Source of the DNA: Bowmanella yangjiangensis
GTDB lineage: Bacteria > Pseudomonadota > Gammaproteobacteria > Enterobacterales > Alteromonadaceae
DNA: 64,000 nucleotides
Reading direction: 5' to 3'
NCBI RefSeq assembly: GCF_017255015.1
Contig: NZ_JAFKCS010000002.1
Coordinates: 248,001 to 312,000 of the forward strand
Within the stretch, counting starts at the first letter, position 1; each line of letters starts with the position of its first letter. Below are positions 55,070 to 64,000 of the stretch, one piece after another. A program made the translations under genes and the position numbers. Under the pieces are notes generated by a model, which worked only from the letters and a program-made list of their open reading frames with translations, searched no databases and had not been told where the DNA came from.

Positions 55070-56452
55070 ATGCTGCACATTTTCAATACCCTAACCCGCC
55101 AAAAAGAGCTGTTTACACCTCTCAAACAAGGTGAAGTTGGGTTATATGTGTGTGGTATTACTGTCTATGACCTCTGTCATATGGGCCATGCCCGTACCTA
55201 CCTGAGCTTTGATACCATGGTGCGTTATCTGCGCCATTTAGGGTACAAGGTCAATTATGTGCGCAATATTACCGATGTGGACGATAAGATTATCCGCCGC
55301 GCAGCCGAGAATGGGGAAACCCCGGCACAGCTGACGGAACGCACTATTGCCATGATGCACGAGGACTTTGCCGCGATTAATTTGTTGCCGGCAGACGTAG
55401 AGCCTCGTGTCACCACCCATATGGACGAGATTATAGCCATCACCCAAACCTTAGTGGAGAAAGGCCACGCCTACGTAGCGCCAAGCGGTGATGTGCTGTT
55501 TGATGTCAGTACCTTTAAGGAATACGGCAAACTCAGTCGTCAGGATCTGGAACAGTTGCAGGCTGGTGCCAGGGTCGAGGTCAACGAAGACAAAGACGAC
55601 CCACTGGATTTTGTACTGTGGAAGTCGGCTAAGCCTGGTGAGGTGAGCTGGCAATCCCCCTGGGGCGCTGGGCGTCCTGGCTGGCATATTGAATGTTCGG
55701 CCATGAGTGAAAAACACTTGGGCAGTCATTTTGATATCCATGGTGGCGGCTCTGATCTGATATTCCCTCACCATGAAAACGAGATTGCACAATCCTGCTG
55801 TGCTTCCAGCCAGCCATTTGCCAACTATTGGGTTCATTCCGGTATGGTGCAGGTGAATCAGGAGAAAATGAGTAAGTCTCTGGGTAATTTCTTTACCCTG
55901 CGTGATGTGCTTAAGGAATATGATGCAGAAACTCTGCGTTATTTCCTGTTAAGTGCCCATTACCGCAGCCAGCTTAATTACTCAGAGGACAATATTAAGC
56001 AATCCAGGGCGGCCTTGGAGCGTTTGTATACGGCACTTCGAGACGTTGACGCGGACCAAAGTGTTGATATCGCCTATGGTGGTTATATGGTGCGCTTTAA
56101 CGCGGCCATGGACGATGACTTTAATACCCCTGAGGCGTTCTCCGTGCTGTTTGAGTTAGCCCGCGACATTAACAAACACAAAGACAAGCCTGCGGAAGCG
56201 GCAAAACTGGCCGGTGTGCTGCTTAAGCTGGCCGCCGTATTAGGTTTGCTGCAGGGTGATGCCCATGCTTTCCTGCAATCCGGCATGGATGAAGGTGTTG
56301 ATGTGGCTGAAATTGAGCGTTTGATCCAGGCCCGAGCTGATGCCAGAGCTGCCAAAGATTGGGCGGCTGCGGATGTGGCTCGTAATGCCCTGACCGAGAT
56401 GGGCGTGGTGCTCGAAGATGGCCCGCAGGGCACCACCTGGCGTAAGGCTTAA
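55070..56452 (+). CDS. cysS: Cysteinyl-tRNA synthetase
   Basis: Class I synthetase that charges cysteine on tRNA-Cys. The 460-residue protein has the HIGH-type motif in [15 protein letters not shown], the zinc ligands Cys in [12 protein letters not shown] and Cys-His in [15 protein letters not shown], the KMSKS loop as [13 protein letters not shown], and a helical anticodon-binding C terminus. AGGAACC precedes the ATG. Divergent arrangement with ppiB-lpxH is conserved in E. coli. Its upstream region has an unusual set of repeats, described separately. Confidence 0.98.
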   Translation: MLHIFNTLTRQKELFTPLKQGEVGLYVCGITVYDLCHMGHARTYLSFDTMVRYLRHLGYKVNYVRNITDVDDKIIRRAAENGETPAQLTERTIAMMHEDFAAINLLPADVEPRVTTHMDEIIAITQTLVEKGHAYVAPSGDVLFDVSTFKEYGKLSRQDLEQLQAGARVEVNEDKDDPLDFVLWKSAKPGEVSWQSPWGAGRPGWHIECSAMSEKHLGSHFDIHGGGSDLIFPHHENEIAQSCCASSQPFANYWVHSGMVQVNQEKMSKSLGNFFTLRDVLKEYDAETLRYFLLSAHYRSQLNYSEDNIKQSRAALERLYTALRDVDADQSVDIAYGGYMVRFNAAMDDDFNTPEAFSVLFELARDINKHKDKPAEAAKLAGVLLKLAAVLGLLQGDAHAFLQSGMDEGVDVAEIERLIQARADARAAKDWAAADVARNALTEMGVVLEDGPQGTTWRKA

Positions 56453-56470
56453 CCATCACTGGTTTTATGT

Positions 56471-56497
56471 AAAAGGCCGGCGTTATGCCGGCCTTTT
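56471..56497. terminator. Bidirectional terminator after cysS
   Basis: AAAAGGCCGGC and GCCGGCCTTTT pair perfectly over 11 bases around a GTTAT loop; it serves cysS and, 65 bases away, the minus-strand permease gene. Confidence 0.9.
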
Positions 56498-56561
56498 CTA
56501 TTCATGTGGCAGGAGTTTGGGATTAAACGACCTGCGGTTATCTAAATGCAGTTGTCTGCCA

Positions 56562-58289
56562 TCAAAGGCCAAAACTAAGTTTGAGCATGATTAATACGAT
56601 ACTCGAATACATTATCGAGATGGGCAAACCAAATTTGGCAAAGTGGCTGAACTTATAATTCGCGGCACTAAACACTAACAAGTTGGTTTGATAGCCCCAG
56701 GGCGAGATAAAGCTGGCGCTGGCGGCAAAGGCAACCGCCAGGGCAAAAGGCAATACCGGTGCATCTAACAGCTGCACCAGGCCCCAAGCGAAAGGAAACA
56801 TCAGTGCCGCGGCGGCATTGTTAGTGACAAGTTCAGTCAGGAGCAGGGTGAGCAGATAAATCACCACCAGCGCCACAAAGGGGCTGCTACCCTGCAGATA
56901 GGGCAGTAACCCTTGGTTGAGGCTATCAATGACGCCAGATTGTTGTAAGGCGGTAGCCATGGCCAGCGACCCAACAATCACCATCATCAGATTTAGCGGA
57001 ATATTACGTTTAATCTCATTGCCTGAACTTATCCCAGAGAAAACCAGCAGCGCCAGGAAGAACACCAAACCCACAGCCAGTGGCAGTACCGAAGTGGCAC
57101 TGAGTATGACCGTCAGCAGGAAGCCACCCAATGTGAGCTTTTCCTGCAGCGGCGTGAGCTTACGCGCCAGTGTATGTTCGGTAAGGATAAAGAAGTTTTT
57201 GGACAGGTTATTGCGACTGGCGAAATCTGGCCCTGTAGCCAGCAGCAGGTTATCACCGGCTTGTAACTTTATTTCCCCTAACTTGCCCGACAGGTTTTCA
57301 CCGTCACGACGTATGGCTACCACGGCCGCGTCAAACATAGCGCGAAAGCCTATTTGTTTAAGGGTTTTATCTATCAGTTGGGCACGGTTGGAGATCACCA
57401 CTTCGGTGAGGTTTTCCCGCAGCAAACCGTTGGACTCAGCGAACAGGTTTAAACCGTCAATATGACTAAGGCTGTCTACCCGTTTTACATTGCCCGAGAA
57501 GATCAGCTTGTCGTTAGCTTCAATGAGCATTTCCGGTGTCACCGGGCTTATCAAATGGCCGCTTCTGACGATTTCCACCAAAAACAGCTCAGGTAGGTTA
57601 CGCAAGTGGTTTTCTTCGACGGTTTTCCCTACCAACGAAGAGCTGGCATCTACCTTGGCTTCGATAAAGTACTGCTTGTAATCGGCTTGGGTTACTGCAA
57701 TGGCAGGCAGTAAGGGCGAGATTAGAAACATCAGCAAACCGCAGGCCAGCCCGGCAGTCAGGCCATATAAGGTGAAATCCAGAAAGGCAAAGCCGCTGTG
57801 GCCTTGTTCTATCAGAAAACTGTCTACTATCAGGTTGGTGGAGGTGCCAATTAATGTCACTGTACCACCCAAAATAGCCGCGTAGGACAGGGGAATTAAC
57901 AAGCGCGAAGGTGGATGAAACTGGTTTTGTTTCACCGGGCCTATCAGGCTGGCGACAATAGCGGTGTTGTTCAGCAAGGCTGAGGACGCAAAGGTGACGC
58001 CAAATAGTCGCCAGTAACTTTGCCGGTAGCGGCTGGTTATCAGTTTTCGTCCCAGCCGTTTAATCAACGAGGTTTTGTCGATGGCATTACTGACCAAAAG
58101 CAGCAGGACTAAGGTCAGCAGCCCCTGGTTGGTCAGGCCATGACTGACCTGGGCCAGACTAAGCTGACCGGTTGCCAGTAAGACCAGTACCGCCATGGCA
58201 AAGATGGCCGACGGGCGTTTGTCGGTCAGGGCCAGAGCGGCAATGGTGGCAAAAAATGTTCCGCCAACCAGGAGCTGGTTTATGTCCAT
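56562..58289 (-). CDS. SLC13-type permease with internal TrkA-C (RCK_C) domains, probable sulfate transporter
   Basis: Predicted inner-membrane anion carrier of 575 residues. The ATG at 58289 (GAGTC ahead) gives MDINQLLVGGTFFATIAAL; a longer frame overlaps cysN. The N-terminal half has membrane segments with ASSALLNNTAIVASLIGPV and GTVTLIGTSTNLIVDSFL, the centre (about residues 200-390) holds two soluble RCK_C-like regions (VGKTVEENHLRNLPELFLVEIVR; LIDKTLKQIGFRAMFDAAVVAIR), and the C-terminal half has LVTNNAAAALMFPFAWG and FISPWGYQTNLLVFS. The paired NTA/GTSTNL and TNNAAA/GYQTN motifs are SLC13 signatures. Its place ten bases after cysN argues for sulfate uptake in place of the CysPTWA ABC system. 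Confidence 0.88.
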   Translation of the reverse strand: MDINQLLVGGTFFATIAALALTDKRPSAIFAMAVLVLLATGQLSLAQVSHGLTNQGLLTLVLLLLVSNAIDKTSLIKRLGRKLITSRYRQSYWRLFGVTFASSALLNNTAIVASLIGPVKQNQFHPPSRLLIPLSYAAILGGTVTLIGTSTNLIVDSFLIEQGHSGFAFLDFTLYGLTAGLACGLLMFLISPLLPAIAVTQADYKQYFIEAKVDASSSLVGKTVEENHLRNLPELFLVEIVRSGHLISPVTPEMLIEANDKLIFSGNVKRVDSLSHIDGLNLFAESNGLLRENLTEVVISNRAQLIDKTLKQIGFRAMFDAAVVAIRRDGENLSGKLGEIKLQAGDNLLLATGPDFASRNNLSKNFFILTEHTLARKLTPLQEKLTLGGFLLTVILSATSVLPLAVGLVFFLALLVFSGISSGNEIKRNIPLNLMMVIVGSLAMATALQQSGVIDSLNQGLLPYLQGSSPFVALVVIYLLTLLLTELVTNNAAAALMFPFAWGLVQLLDAPVLPFALAVAFAASASFISPWGYQTNLLVFSAANYKFSHFAKFGLPISIMYSSIVLIMLKLSFGL

Positions 58290-58299
58290 ATTCGTCGAC

Positions 58300-59712
58300 T
58301 CAGAGTTTGCTGATATCCAGCGCCTGCCAGTGAGGGAAGTGCTTACGCACCAAGGCATTGAACTCCAGTTCAAATTCTGAGTATTTGTGCGACTCCTGAG
58401 ATTTGCCTTGCAGTGCCTCGATAATCATACCAGCACCGACTGTACCATTGGTCAGACGGTCGATAATGATAAAGGCCCCGGTTTTACGGTTTTGCTGGTA
58501 AGGGTCGCAAGCAACCGGTTGGGTCAGCTTGATCTCACCGACGGCAATTTCATTCAGATGCAAATGCACTGCATCTTTGTGCGCCATGCTGTTTACATCA
58601 ATCTGGTAATCCAGCTCTTTGACCGAGCCGCTGACAGATTTAGTCGCAAACTTGAACTCGTATTGCTTGTTGGGCATCAACGGCTCTTCCGCCATCCACA
58701 CCAAATGAGTACGGTAGGCCGTGGATTGCAGCGGCAGATTGTCGGACTTAACGATCATATCGCCACGGGAAATATCGATTTCATCTTCCAGTGTCAGGGT
58801 TACGGCCAGCGGTGCATAGGCCTCGGCTAAGTTACCGTCAAAGGTAACGATGTCTTTGATCCTGGAGGTTTTACCCGAGGGCAGAGCGGTGACTTCATCA
58901 CCAGGCTTTATCTGGCCTGATACCACGGTACCGGCAAAGCCACGGAAATTCAGATCCGGACGGTTAACATACTGCACCGGGAGGCGGAAGTCGGTTTGGT
59001 TGACATCCTTGGCAATCTCAATGCTTTCCAGCAACTGCATCAGGGTTTGTCCCTGATACCAGGGCATCTTGTCTGAGCGGTTGACTACGTTGTCGCCTTT
59101 TAAGGCCGACATAGGCACAAAGTGAATATCGGGTATGGCTAATTGTTTAGCCAGTTGCAGATAATCTTCACGGATCTTGTTGAACACATCCTGGTCAAAA
59201 CCCATCAGATCCATTTTATTGATGGCAACCACCACGTGTTTGATGCCCAACAGTGAGACTAAAAAGGAGTGACGACGGGTCTGGGTTTTAACCCCACCGC
59301 GAGCATCGATAAGGATTATGGCCAAATCACAGGTAGAGGCACCGGTTACCATGTTACGGGTATATTGCTCATGCCCCGGGGTATCGGCAATGATGAATTT
59401 ACGCTGATCGGTAGAGAAATACCGGTACGCCACATCAATGGTGATACCTTGTTCACGCTCGGATTGCAGACCATCAACCAATAAGGCCAGGTCCACTTCG
59501 TCACCTGTGGTGCCGACTTTTTTGCTGTCTTTGCTGATGGCGGCCAGCTGATCTTCATAGATCATTTTGGAGTCATGCAGTAAACGACCAATCAGGGTGC
59601 TTTTACCGTCATCTACACTGCCACAGGTTAAAAAGCGTAATAGATCCTTACGCTCGTGTTGCTCCAGATACTGAAGAATATCCTGCTCGAGAAGTTCGTT
59701 TTGATTGTTCAT
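58300..59712 (-). CDS. cysN: Sulfate adenylyltransferase subunit 1 (GTPase)
   Basis: GTP-hydrolysing partner of CysD that drives ATP sulfurylase, making adenosine 5'-phosphosulfate. The 470-residue protein has the elongation-factor-like GTP motifs [29 protein letters not shown] and NKMD, then beta-barrel domains 2 and 3. There is no fused APS kinase domain; that function is in the separate cysC. cysD and cysN are normally adjacent, but here cysC and cysQ lie between them. cysN follows cysQ by 12 bases. Confidence 0.97.
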   Translation of the reverse strand: MNNQNELLEQDILQYLEQHERKDLLRFLTCGSVDDGKSTLIGRLLHDSKMIYEDQLAAISKDSKKVGTTGDEVDLALLVDGLQSEREQGITIDVAYRYFSTDQRKFIIADTPGHEQYTRNMVTGASTCDLAIILIDARGGVKTQTRRHSFLVSLLGIKHVVVAINKMDLMGFDQDVFNKIREDYLQLAKQLAIPDIHFVPMSALKGDNVVNRSDKMPWYQGQTLMQLLESIEIAKDVNQTDFRLPVQYVNRPDLNFRGFAGTVVSGQIKPGDEVTALPSGKTSRIKDIVTFDGNLAEAYAPLAVTLTLEDEIDISRGDMIVKSDNLPLQSTAYRTHLVWMAEEPLMPNKQYEFKFATKSVSGSVKELDYQIDVNSMAHKDAVHLHLNEIAVGEIKLTQPVACDPYQQNRKTGAFIIIDRLTNGTVGAGMIIEALQGKSQESHKYSEFELEFNALVRKHFPHWQALDISKL

Positions 59713-59724
59713 GGCTGACTTTAC

Positions 59725-60528
59725 TCATTGACCAGACGCGTGGGCGCTGACCAGAAAAAACGGGTTTAACAAGGATTCTTTTTGGTTGTAGACCAGCGGC
59801 TTGGTTGCTTCATGGATGCGCTGACCAACGGCTAATTCAGTGACATTGCCACCGGCGGCCAGCACCACGGCATGGGCCGCTGCGGTATCCCACTCGCTGG
59901 TGGGGCCTAACCTTGGATATAAATGGGCTCGTCCTTCGGCAACCAGGCACAGCTTAAGCGAACTGCCCATGGCCAGCAGTTCTTTATCACCGTCCAACTG
60001 TGCCAGAAAGGCCTCAATCTCAGGACTTTGGTGAGAGCGACTGCCGACAATTTTCCATTCGTCACCTGGCTGGTGGAAAGCCGGCTTGAGGGCTGTGCGC
60101 TGTCCTTGATTTTCCTTGTAGGCCTGCTCGCCGACTACGCCGACATACAAAGTATCCAACACCGGGGCGTATACTACACCCAGCACAGGATGGCCGTTTT
60201 CAATCAGTGCAATATTGACGGTAAACTCACCGTTTTTCTTGATAAATTCCTTGGTGCCATCCAGAGGGTCAACCAACCAGTAGCGCTGCCAGTCGCGGCG
60301 CTCAGCCCAGGCTATAGTGGCTGATTCTTCAGAGAGTATAGGTAAATCGCTTATCTCTTTTAGGCCTGCCACTATGATGTGGTGCGCAGCGAGATCGGCT
60401 TCGGTCAACGGACTTTTATCTGCTTTGTCGTAAATAGCGAAATCCTGCTGATAGATAGTCAGAATGGCACTACCTGCGGCGCGGGCAATACGGCTAACCT
60501 GTTCAGCCAGCGCTAATGTGTCACTCAT
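59725..60528 (-). CDS. cysQ: 3'(2'),5'-bisphosphate nucleotidase CysQ
   Basis: Removes the 3'-phosphate from PAP, the product of PAPS reduction, and so recycles it to AMP. The 267-residue protein belongs to the inositol monophosphatase fold, with metal ligands in [35 protein letters not shown] and [18 protein letters not shown]. Its GTG/ATG start overlaps the cysC end by four bases. Inclusion inside the sulfate activation operon couples PAPS production to PAP clearance. Confidence 0.96.
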   Translation of the reverse strand: MSDTLALAEQVSRIARAAGSAILTIYQQDFAIYDKADKSPLTEADLAAHHIIVAGLKEISDLPILSEESATIAWAERRDWQRYWLVDPLDGTKEFIKKNGEFTVNIALIENGHPVLGVVYAPVLDTLYVGVVGEQAYKENQGQRTALKPAFHQPGDEWKIVGSRSHQSPEIEAFLAQLDGDKELLAMGSSLKLCLVAEGRAHLYPRLGPTSEWDTAAAHAVVLAAGGNVTELAVGQRIHEATKPLVYNQKESLLNPFFLVSAHASGQ

Positions 60529-61124
60529 GCCAGGTATCCTTTCGCTTTAAGGGCGACAATCAATTGTTCAGCGGATTGCTCGGCAGTTTGTCCGTCCTGA
60601 TATTCAAGATGGATCTCCGGCGCTTGCGGCGCCTCGTAGACTGAATCTATACCGGTAAAATCTTTAATGTCACCTGCCCTGGCCTTTTGATACAGACCTT
60701 TGGGGTCGCGCTCTTCGCAGACACTTAGTGGTGTGTCGACATAGACTTCAACAAACTCCTGGTCATCCAACAAGTGGCGGCAAAAATCTCGGTCTGCACG
60801 GAAAGGGGAAATAAAGGCGGTGATCACAATCAACCCGGCATCCACAAACAATTTTGCTACTTCGCTGATGCGACGGATATTTTCCACCCTATCCTTATCG
60901 GAAAAGCCCAAATCACCACAGAGGCCATGACGGATATTATCGCCATCAAGCAAGTAAGTATGTTTATCCGCCGCACCCAATTTCTGCTCAAGTAAATTGG
61001 CAATAGTGGATTTGCCAGAGCCGGACAGACCGGTCAGCCAGATTACCAGCGGCTTTTGCTGTTTCTGCGCACTGCGCTCTGCTTTGCCGACTTTATGTTG
61101 GTGCCAGACGATATTGCTTGCCAT
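60525..61124 (-). CDS. cysC: Adenylylsulfate kinase
   Basis: Phosphorylates adenosine 5'-phosphosulfate at the 3' position to give PAPS. The 199-residue protein has the P-loop [37 protein letters not shown] and the lid-region [15 protein letters not shown], all standard for the family. Its start overlaps the cysD stop by one base and its end overlaps cysQ, so translation of the three is coupled. Confidence 0.97.
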   Translation of the reverse strand: MASNIVWHQHKVGKAERSAQKQQKPLVIWLTGLSGSGKSTIANLLEQKLGAADKHTYLLDGDNIRHGLCGDLGFSDKDRVENIRRISEVAKLFVDAGLIVITAFISPFRADRDFCRHLLDDQEFVEVYVDTPLSVCEERDPKGLYQKARAGDIKDFTGIDSVYEAPQAPEIHLEYQDGQTAEQSAEQLIVALKAKGYLA

Positions 61125-62035
61125 CAGAAGTAACCCTCCATCTTTTTCTTTTCCATGGAGCCAGCGCTGTCATGGTCAATAACCCGACCTTGGCGCTCAG
61201 AGGTTTTGGTCAACAGCATTTCCTGGATCACATCCGGCAAGTTGGCAGCGTTTGAACGCACAGCACCGGTCAGGGGGTAGCAGCCCAAGGTGCGAAAACG
61301 TACCCATTCTTGCTGGGGAACTTCGCCGTCTTTAAGTGGCATACGCTCATCGTCAACCATGATCAATACACCGTCACGCTCAACCACAGGACGCGGTTTA
61401 GCCAGATACAGCTCTGGGATCTGAATATTTTCCAGGTAGATGTATTGCCAGATATCCAGTTCGGTCCAGTTGGACAGCGGGAATACCCGGATACTTTCGC
61501 CTTTATTGACCTTAGAGTTATAGATATTCCATAGCTCAGGGCGCTGGTTTTTTGGATCCCAGCGGTGGTTCTGATCGCGGAACGAATACACCCGCTCTTT
61601 GGCGCGTGACTTCTCTTCATCGCGACGGGCACCACCAAAGGCGGCATCAAACTGATATTTGTCCAGGGCCTTTTTTAATGCCTGGGTTTTCATTATGTCA
61701 GTGTGCTTGGCGCTGCCGTGCACAAAAGGACTGATATTCATATCCAGCCCTTCCTGATTCTTGTAGACGATGAGGTCCAGTTGATGCTCGGCAGCCATAC
61801 GATCGCGAAACTCAATCATTTCACGGAACTTCCAGGTGGTATCCACATGCAATAAAGGGAAGGGGATACGCCCGGGAGCAAAAGCCTTGCGAGCCAGGTG
61901 CAACAGCACGGAAGAATCCTTACCTACGCTGTATAGCATCACCGGGTTTTCAAACTCGGCGGCAACTTCGCGGAAAATATGGATGCTTTCGGCTTCCAGC
62001 TGTTTTAAATGAGTAACATTGGGAATGGCGACCAT
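61124..62035 (-). CDS. cysD: Sulfate adenylyltransferase subunit 2
   Basis: Catalytic ATP-pyrophosphatase subunit of ATP sulfurylase. The 303-residue protein carries the PP-loop [36 protein letters not shown] and the C-terminal [16 protein letters not shown] typical of CysD. It is the first gene of the cysD-cysC-cysQ-cysN-permease run. The ribosome binding site ahead of ATG is weak (GGACACGAC). Confidence 0.98.
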   Translation of the reverse strand: MVAIPNVTHLKQLEAESIHIFREVAAEFENPVMLYSVGKDSSVLLHLARKAFAPGRIPFPLLHVDTTWKFREMIEFRDRMAAEHQLDLIVYKNQEGLDMNISPFVHGSAKHTDIMKTQALKKALDKYQFDAAFGGARRDEEKSRAKERVYSFRDQNHRWDPKNQRPELWNIYNSKVNKGESIRVFPLSNWTELDIWQYIYLENIQIPELYLAKPRPVVERDGVLIMVDDERMPLKDGEVPQQEWVRFRTLGCYPLTGAVRSNAANLPDVIQEMLLTKTSERQGRVIDHDSAGSMEKKKMEGYF

Positions 62036-62237
62036 GTCGTGTCCAGTAGCTAAGTGGCAATCTTAAATTAAGTATCTGCTTAGAACATTATCATAAAGAA
62101 ATAACTGCAGCCTATGCGAGATAGCTATAAGTAATACTGATTGTACAGAGTTAATTGCTTAGATATTGCGCTAATACTAGCAACTCAATGCGGGTATGTT
62201 CGTTAACTGAGACTTACCTGTCAAATTTGCCTTGCGA
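62036..62237 (-). promoter_or_regulatory. Upstream region of the cysDCQN operon
   Basis: On the minus strand TATGAT at 62090-62095 is a good -10 with no good -35 at 17 bases, as expected for CysB-activated promoters. A perfect TTGACA sits further upstream (about 62214-62219) but has no matching -10 at standard spacing. CysB sites are too degenerate to call by eye. There is no clear terminator for the preceding EAL-HDOD gene. Confidence 0.35.
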
Positions 62238-63455
62238 TCAACCCATATTTTCTCTGACGGTTGCCCAGCGAACTGAGTCTACATACAAGCGGGTAACCTT
62301 ATCGATACTGAGCTCGAGCTGTTTACATAACTGCTGTGCGCTTGGCCAATCTGCGGCCTCGAAGGCTTTAGCCATCAACAGATAATCCGCTAATCTACCT
62401 TCCCCTTCAATAAGGGCAGCCTTGATTGGCGGGCTAAGGGGAAGCTTATCCAGTAATTCAGGTAAAGAGGCGTCCAGCAAACCGTCCAGTAACGACAGCA
62501 TGCCGGTAAGAAAGGCACCTGCTTCACTGCTATGTTGTCCTGGCTGGGCGGACAAATGTTCGCAGAATCTGGCGCGTACCAACGACATGACGGTCAGTGC
62601 GGCTGGTTTTCGGTCAGAAAATTGTGCGGTGAAAAGTAAGGAGACAAAACGCCTCAGTTCCTGCAGGCCAAGGGCAATAATGGCTTGCTTGATGTTAACG
62701 ATGTCGTTACGGCGTTTGAACAGTGGTGACTGAGCATAACGCAGCAATTTAAACGATAGGTTAACATCGGTTTCAAACACTTTGCTGATGGCTTGAGTAT
62801 CAGGTTCATCACTGGCCAGTTCGGTCATCAACTGCGCGATGGTCAGCTGTGATGGATCCAATGTGCGGCTGCGCATCACTTCAGGTTTGCTGAAAAAGTA
62901 TCCCTGGAAATAGCTAAAGCCCATTTCAATGGCCTGGTGAAACTCTTCGTGGGTTTCTACCTTCTCGGCCAGTAATTTGATGGAGGGGAAGGGGGCGGCT
63001 GCCTTTCTTATTTCTTCAACTTGTTCGGGGGTACTGTCTCGCAGGTCAACTTTAATAATGTCTACGTATGGGAAAAAGTGCAGCCAGACATTCTTATGCA
63101 CATAATCGTCCAGGGCGATTTGGTAGCCTTTTTCCTTAAATTCCTTACAGACTTCCAGCAACTGACGTGTTGGTGGCACAGACTCCAGTATCTCAACCAC
63201 CAATTGTTCTTTGGGCAGCATCAGCGGGTAACGCTGCAGCAGGGTTTCCTGGGTAAAGTTGATAAAGGCTAATTTGTTTTCCGTCAGGGTATCCAGGCCG
63301 AGGTTAAATTGCAGGCCTTCAATGATTTTTGAGGTGGCGATATCCTCACCGATATCCGGAAACACATTTTTCAGGCTTTCCCTGAACAACAACTCATAGG
63401 CAACCAGTTTTTTATCTTTATCGAGAATGGGTTGCCTTGCCGCAAAAAACGCCAT
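62238..63455 (-). CDS. EAL-HDOD (YuxH-type) signalling protein
   Basis: Cytoplasmic protein of 405 residues combining an N-terminal EAL-family domain (1 to about 200) with a C-terminal HDOD domain (about 205-400, ending in helices). The EAL part opens FFAARQPILDKDKKLVAYELLFR, so the EAL triplet reads ELL; INFTQETLL, EILESVPPT, IALDDY and IIKVDLRD mark the remaining sites, and the loop-6 DDFGTG is replaced by DDYVHK. Such changes usually mean it binds rather than degrades cyclic di-GMP, but activity cannot be excluded. HDOD modules mediate protein-protein signalling. Monocistronic between cysD and putP. Confidence 0.9.
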   Translation of the reverse strand: MAFFAARQPILDKDKKLVAYELLFRESLKNVFPDIGEDIATSKIIEGLQFNLGLDTLTENKLAFINFTQETLLQRYPLMLPKEQLVVEILESVPPTRQLLEVCKEFKEKGYQIALDDYVHKNVWLHFFPYVDIIKVDLRDSTPEQVEEIRKAAAPFPSIKLLAEKVETHEEFHQAIEMGFSYFQGYFFSKPEVMRSRTLDPSQLTIAQLMTELASDEPDTQAISKVFETDVNLSFKLLRYAQSPLFKRRNDIVNIKQAIIALGLQELRRFVSLLFTAQFSDRKPAALTVMSLVRARFCEHLSAQPGQHSSEAGAFLTGMLSLLDGLLDASLPELLDKLPLSPPIKAALIEGEGRLADYLLMAKAFEAADWPSAQQLCKQLELSIDKVTRLYVDSVRWATVRENMG

Positions 63456-63523
63456 CTTGGTTCTACTATCCTGTTGAATCGATCCGTATTAACTTATCAC
63501 ATAAGATGTTTATTGTGAGTAAT

Positions 63524-63550
63524 AAAAAATTAACCCGGCAGAGGCCGGGT
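63524..63550 (-). terminator. Rho-independent terminator after putP
   Basis: On the minus strand ACCCGGC and GCCGGGT pair around four bases and are followed by TAATTTTTTATT. It starts seven bases past the putP stop. Confidence 0.85.
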
Positions 63551-63556
63551 CAATTG

Positions 63557-64000
63557 TCAGGCTTGATCTGCCTGGAGTTTATTTTCCATCTTAGTGAATG
63601 TGTCTTGCATCGCCTGGCTGGGCGGACGGGTAAATAAACTGACAACCAGTATGGTCAGTGTACACAAGATAAAGCCGGGCACGATTTCATACATCCAACT
63701 GCTTAATGACTGGCCGTTGATGGTGACTGGGGCATAGATCCAGAACAACACGGTTCCTGCACCGACTAACATACCGGCCAAGGCGGCGGCTCGTGTCATG
63801 CGCTTCCAGAACAGACTAATAATGATCACAGGTCCAAAAGCTGCGCCAAAACCGGCCCAGGCATTACTGACCAGATTCAGGATGGTGTTTTGTGGATCCC
63901 AGGCCAGGGCGATGGCCACAATAGAGACCAATAGCACGGAGATACGACCAACCAACACCAGTTCGCTTTGGCTGGCGTCTTTGCGCAGGAAAGCCTGATA
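63557..64000 (-). CDS. putP: Sodium/proline symporter PutP, C-terminal part (partial)
   Basis: The last 147 codons of an inner-membrane sodium/solute symporter; the gene continues beyond the right edge. The segments DASQSELVLVGRISVLL, VSNAWAGFGAAFGPVIII and LFWKRMTRAAALAGMLVG, and the LYEIVPGF-like MYEIVPGFILC, match the end of E. coli PutP closely, ahead of the variable cytoplasmic tail. Proline uptake is therefore the best call, though related SSS transporters share these blocks. Four hydrophobic segments of the C-terminal half are visible. Confidence 0.9.
   Translation of the reverse strand, partial: YQAFLRKDASQSELVLVGRISVLLVSIVAIALAWDPQNTILNLVSNAWAGFGAAFGPVIIISLFWKRMTRAAALAGMLVGAGTVLFWIYAPVTINGQSLSSWMYEIVPGFILCTLTILVVSLFTRPPSQAMQDTFTKMENKLQADQA

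Noticed and set aside
1-64000. Prophage, insertion sequence, CRISPR array, tRNA, rRNA or defence island
   Set aside because: No transposase, integrase, phage structural gene, spaced direct repeats or tRNA-like cloverleaf was seen; nearly all genes are core metabolic or housekeeping genes.

Overview
The window is a stretch of chromosome from a marine-type gammaproteobacterium, most probably Alteromonadales (Alteromonas, Aliiglaciecola or Bowmanella-like). The evidence is a sodium-type PomAB flagellar stator beside xseB and thiI, a long acidic FimV, a TonB-dependent receptor, an SLC13-type permease in the sulfate operon, PhoX-type phosphatase, and strong E. coli-like order of housekeeping genes. 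I saw no rRNA, tRNA, CRISPR array, insertion sequence or prophage. Coding density is high and most genes are ordinary core genes. The ends cut a ribBA-like gene (left) and putP (right).

Layout. 1-2731: end of ribBA, then ribH-nusB-thiL-pgpA. 2877-5902 (minus): xseB-ispA-dxs. 6208-10095: pomA-pomB, an unrecognised gene, thiI. 10148-12953: rhodanese plus GNAT pair, divergent GlxA-type regulator, ketopantoate reductase-like gene. 12950-14618 (minus): Hpt protein, Rlu pseudouridine synthase, VanZ-like protein, running into the reductase. 14718-19392: a short Cys-ending reading frame, gshA, a lytic-transglycosylase-like lipoprotein and a sialate O-acetylesterase-like enzyme. 19555-32778: smrB / prmB-aroC-MFS / TonB receptor / epmC-NAD-kinase-like-yfcL / glgC / mnmC / fabB, which is the E. 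coli smrB...fabB block with insertions. 33023-45568: rhlE, pdxB, asd, fimV, truA, accD, folC, dedD, cvpA, purF, again the E. coli order with rhlE and fimV added. 45649-47386: Yip1-family protein and miaE. 47413-53344 (minus): three exported proteins (PhoX, a double-CXXCH protein, a lipoprotein phosphoesterase) behind what looks like a tandem Pho box. 53586-56452: lpxH-ppiB / cysS. 56562-62035 (minus): cysD-cysC-cysQ-cysN and a permease. 62238-64000: EAL-HDOD protein and the end of putP.

How parts fit. The right-hand part has two nutrient-acquisition units: organic phosphate use (PhoX and phosphoesterase, predicted PhoB control) and sulfate activation to PAPS with its own transporter and PAP phosphatase. 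Sulfur chemistry recurs elsewhere (gshA, thiI, cysS, rhodanese). The least expected items are the 33-codon frame ending CNLCFWC ahead of gshA (possible cysteine-sensing leader), the four-repeat Pho box at 53482-53521, the CXXCH protein with calcium-loop-like motifs between two phosphatases, and the promoter/palindrome/hairpin arrangement ahead of cysS. All functional statements rest on reading the sequence and on remembered family features; no database search was run.
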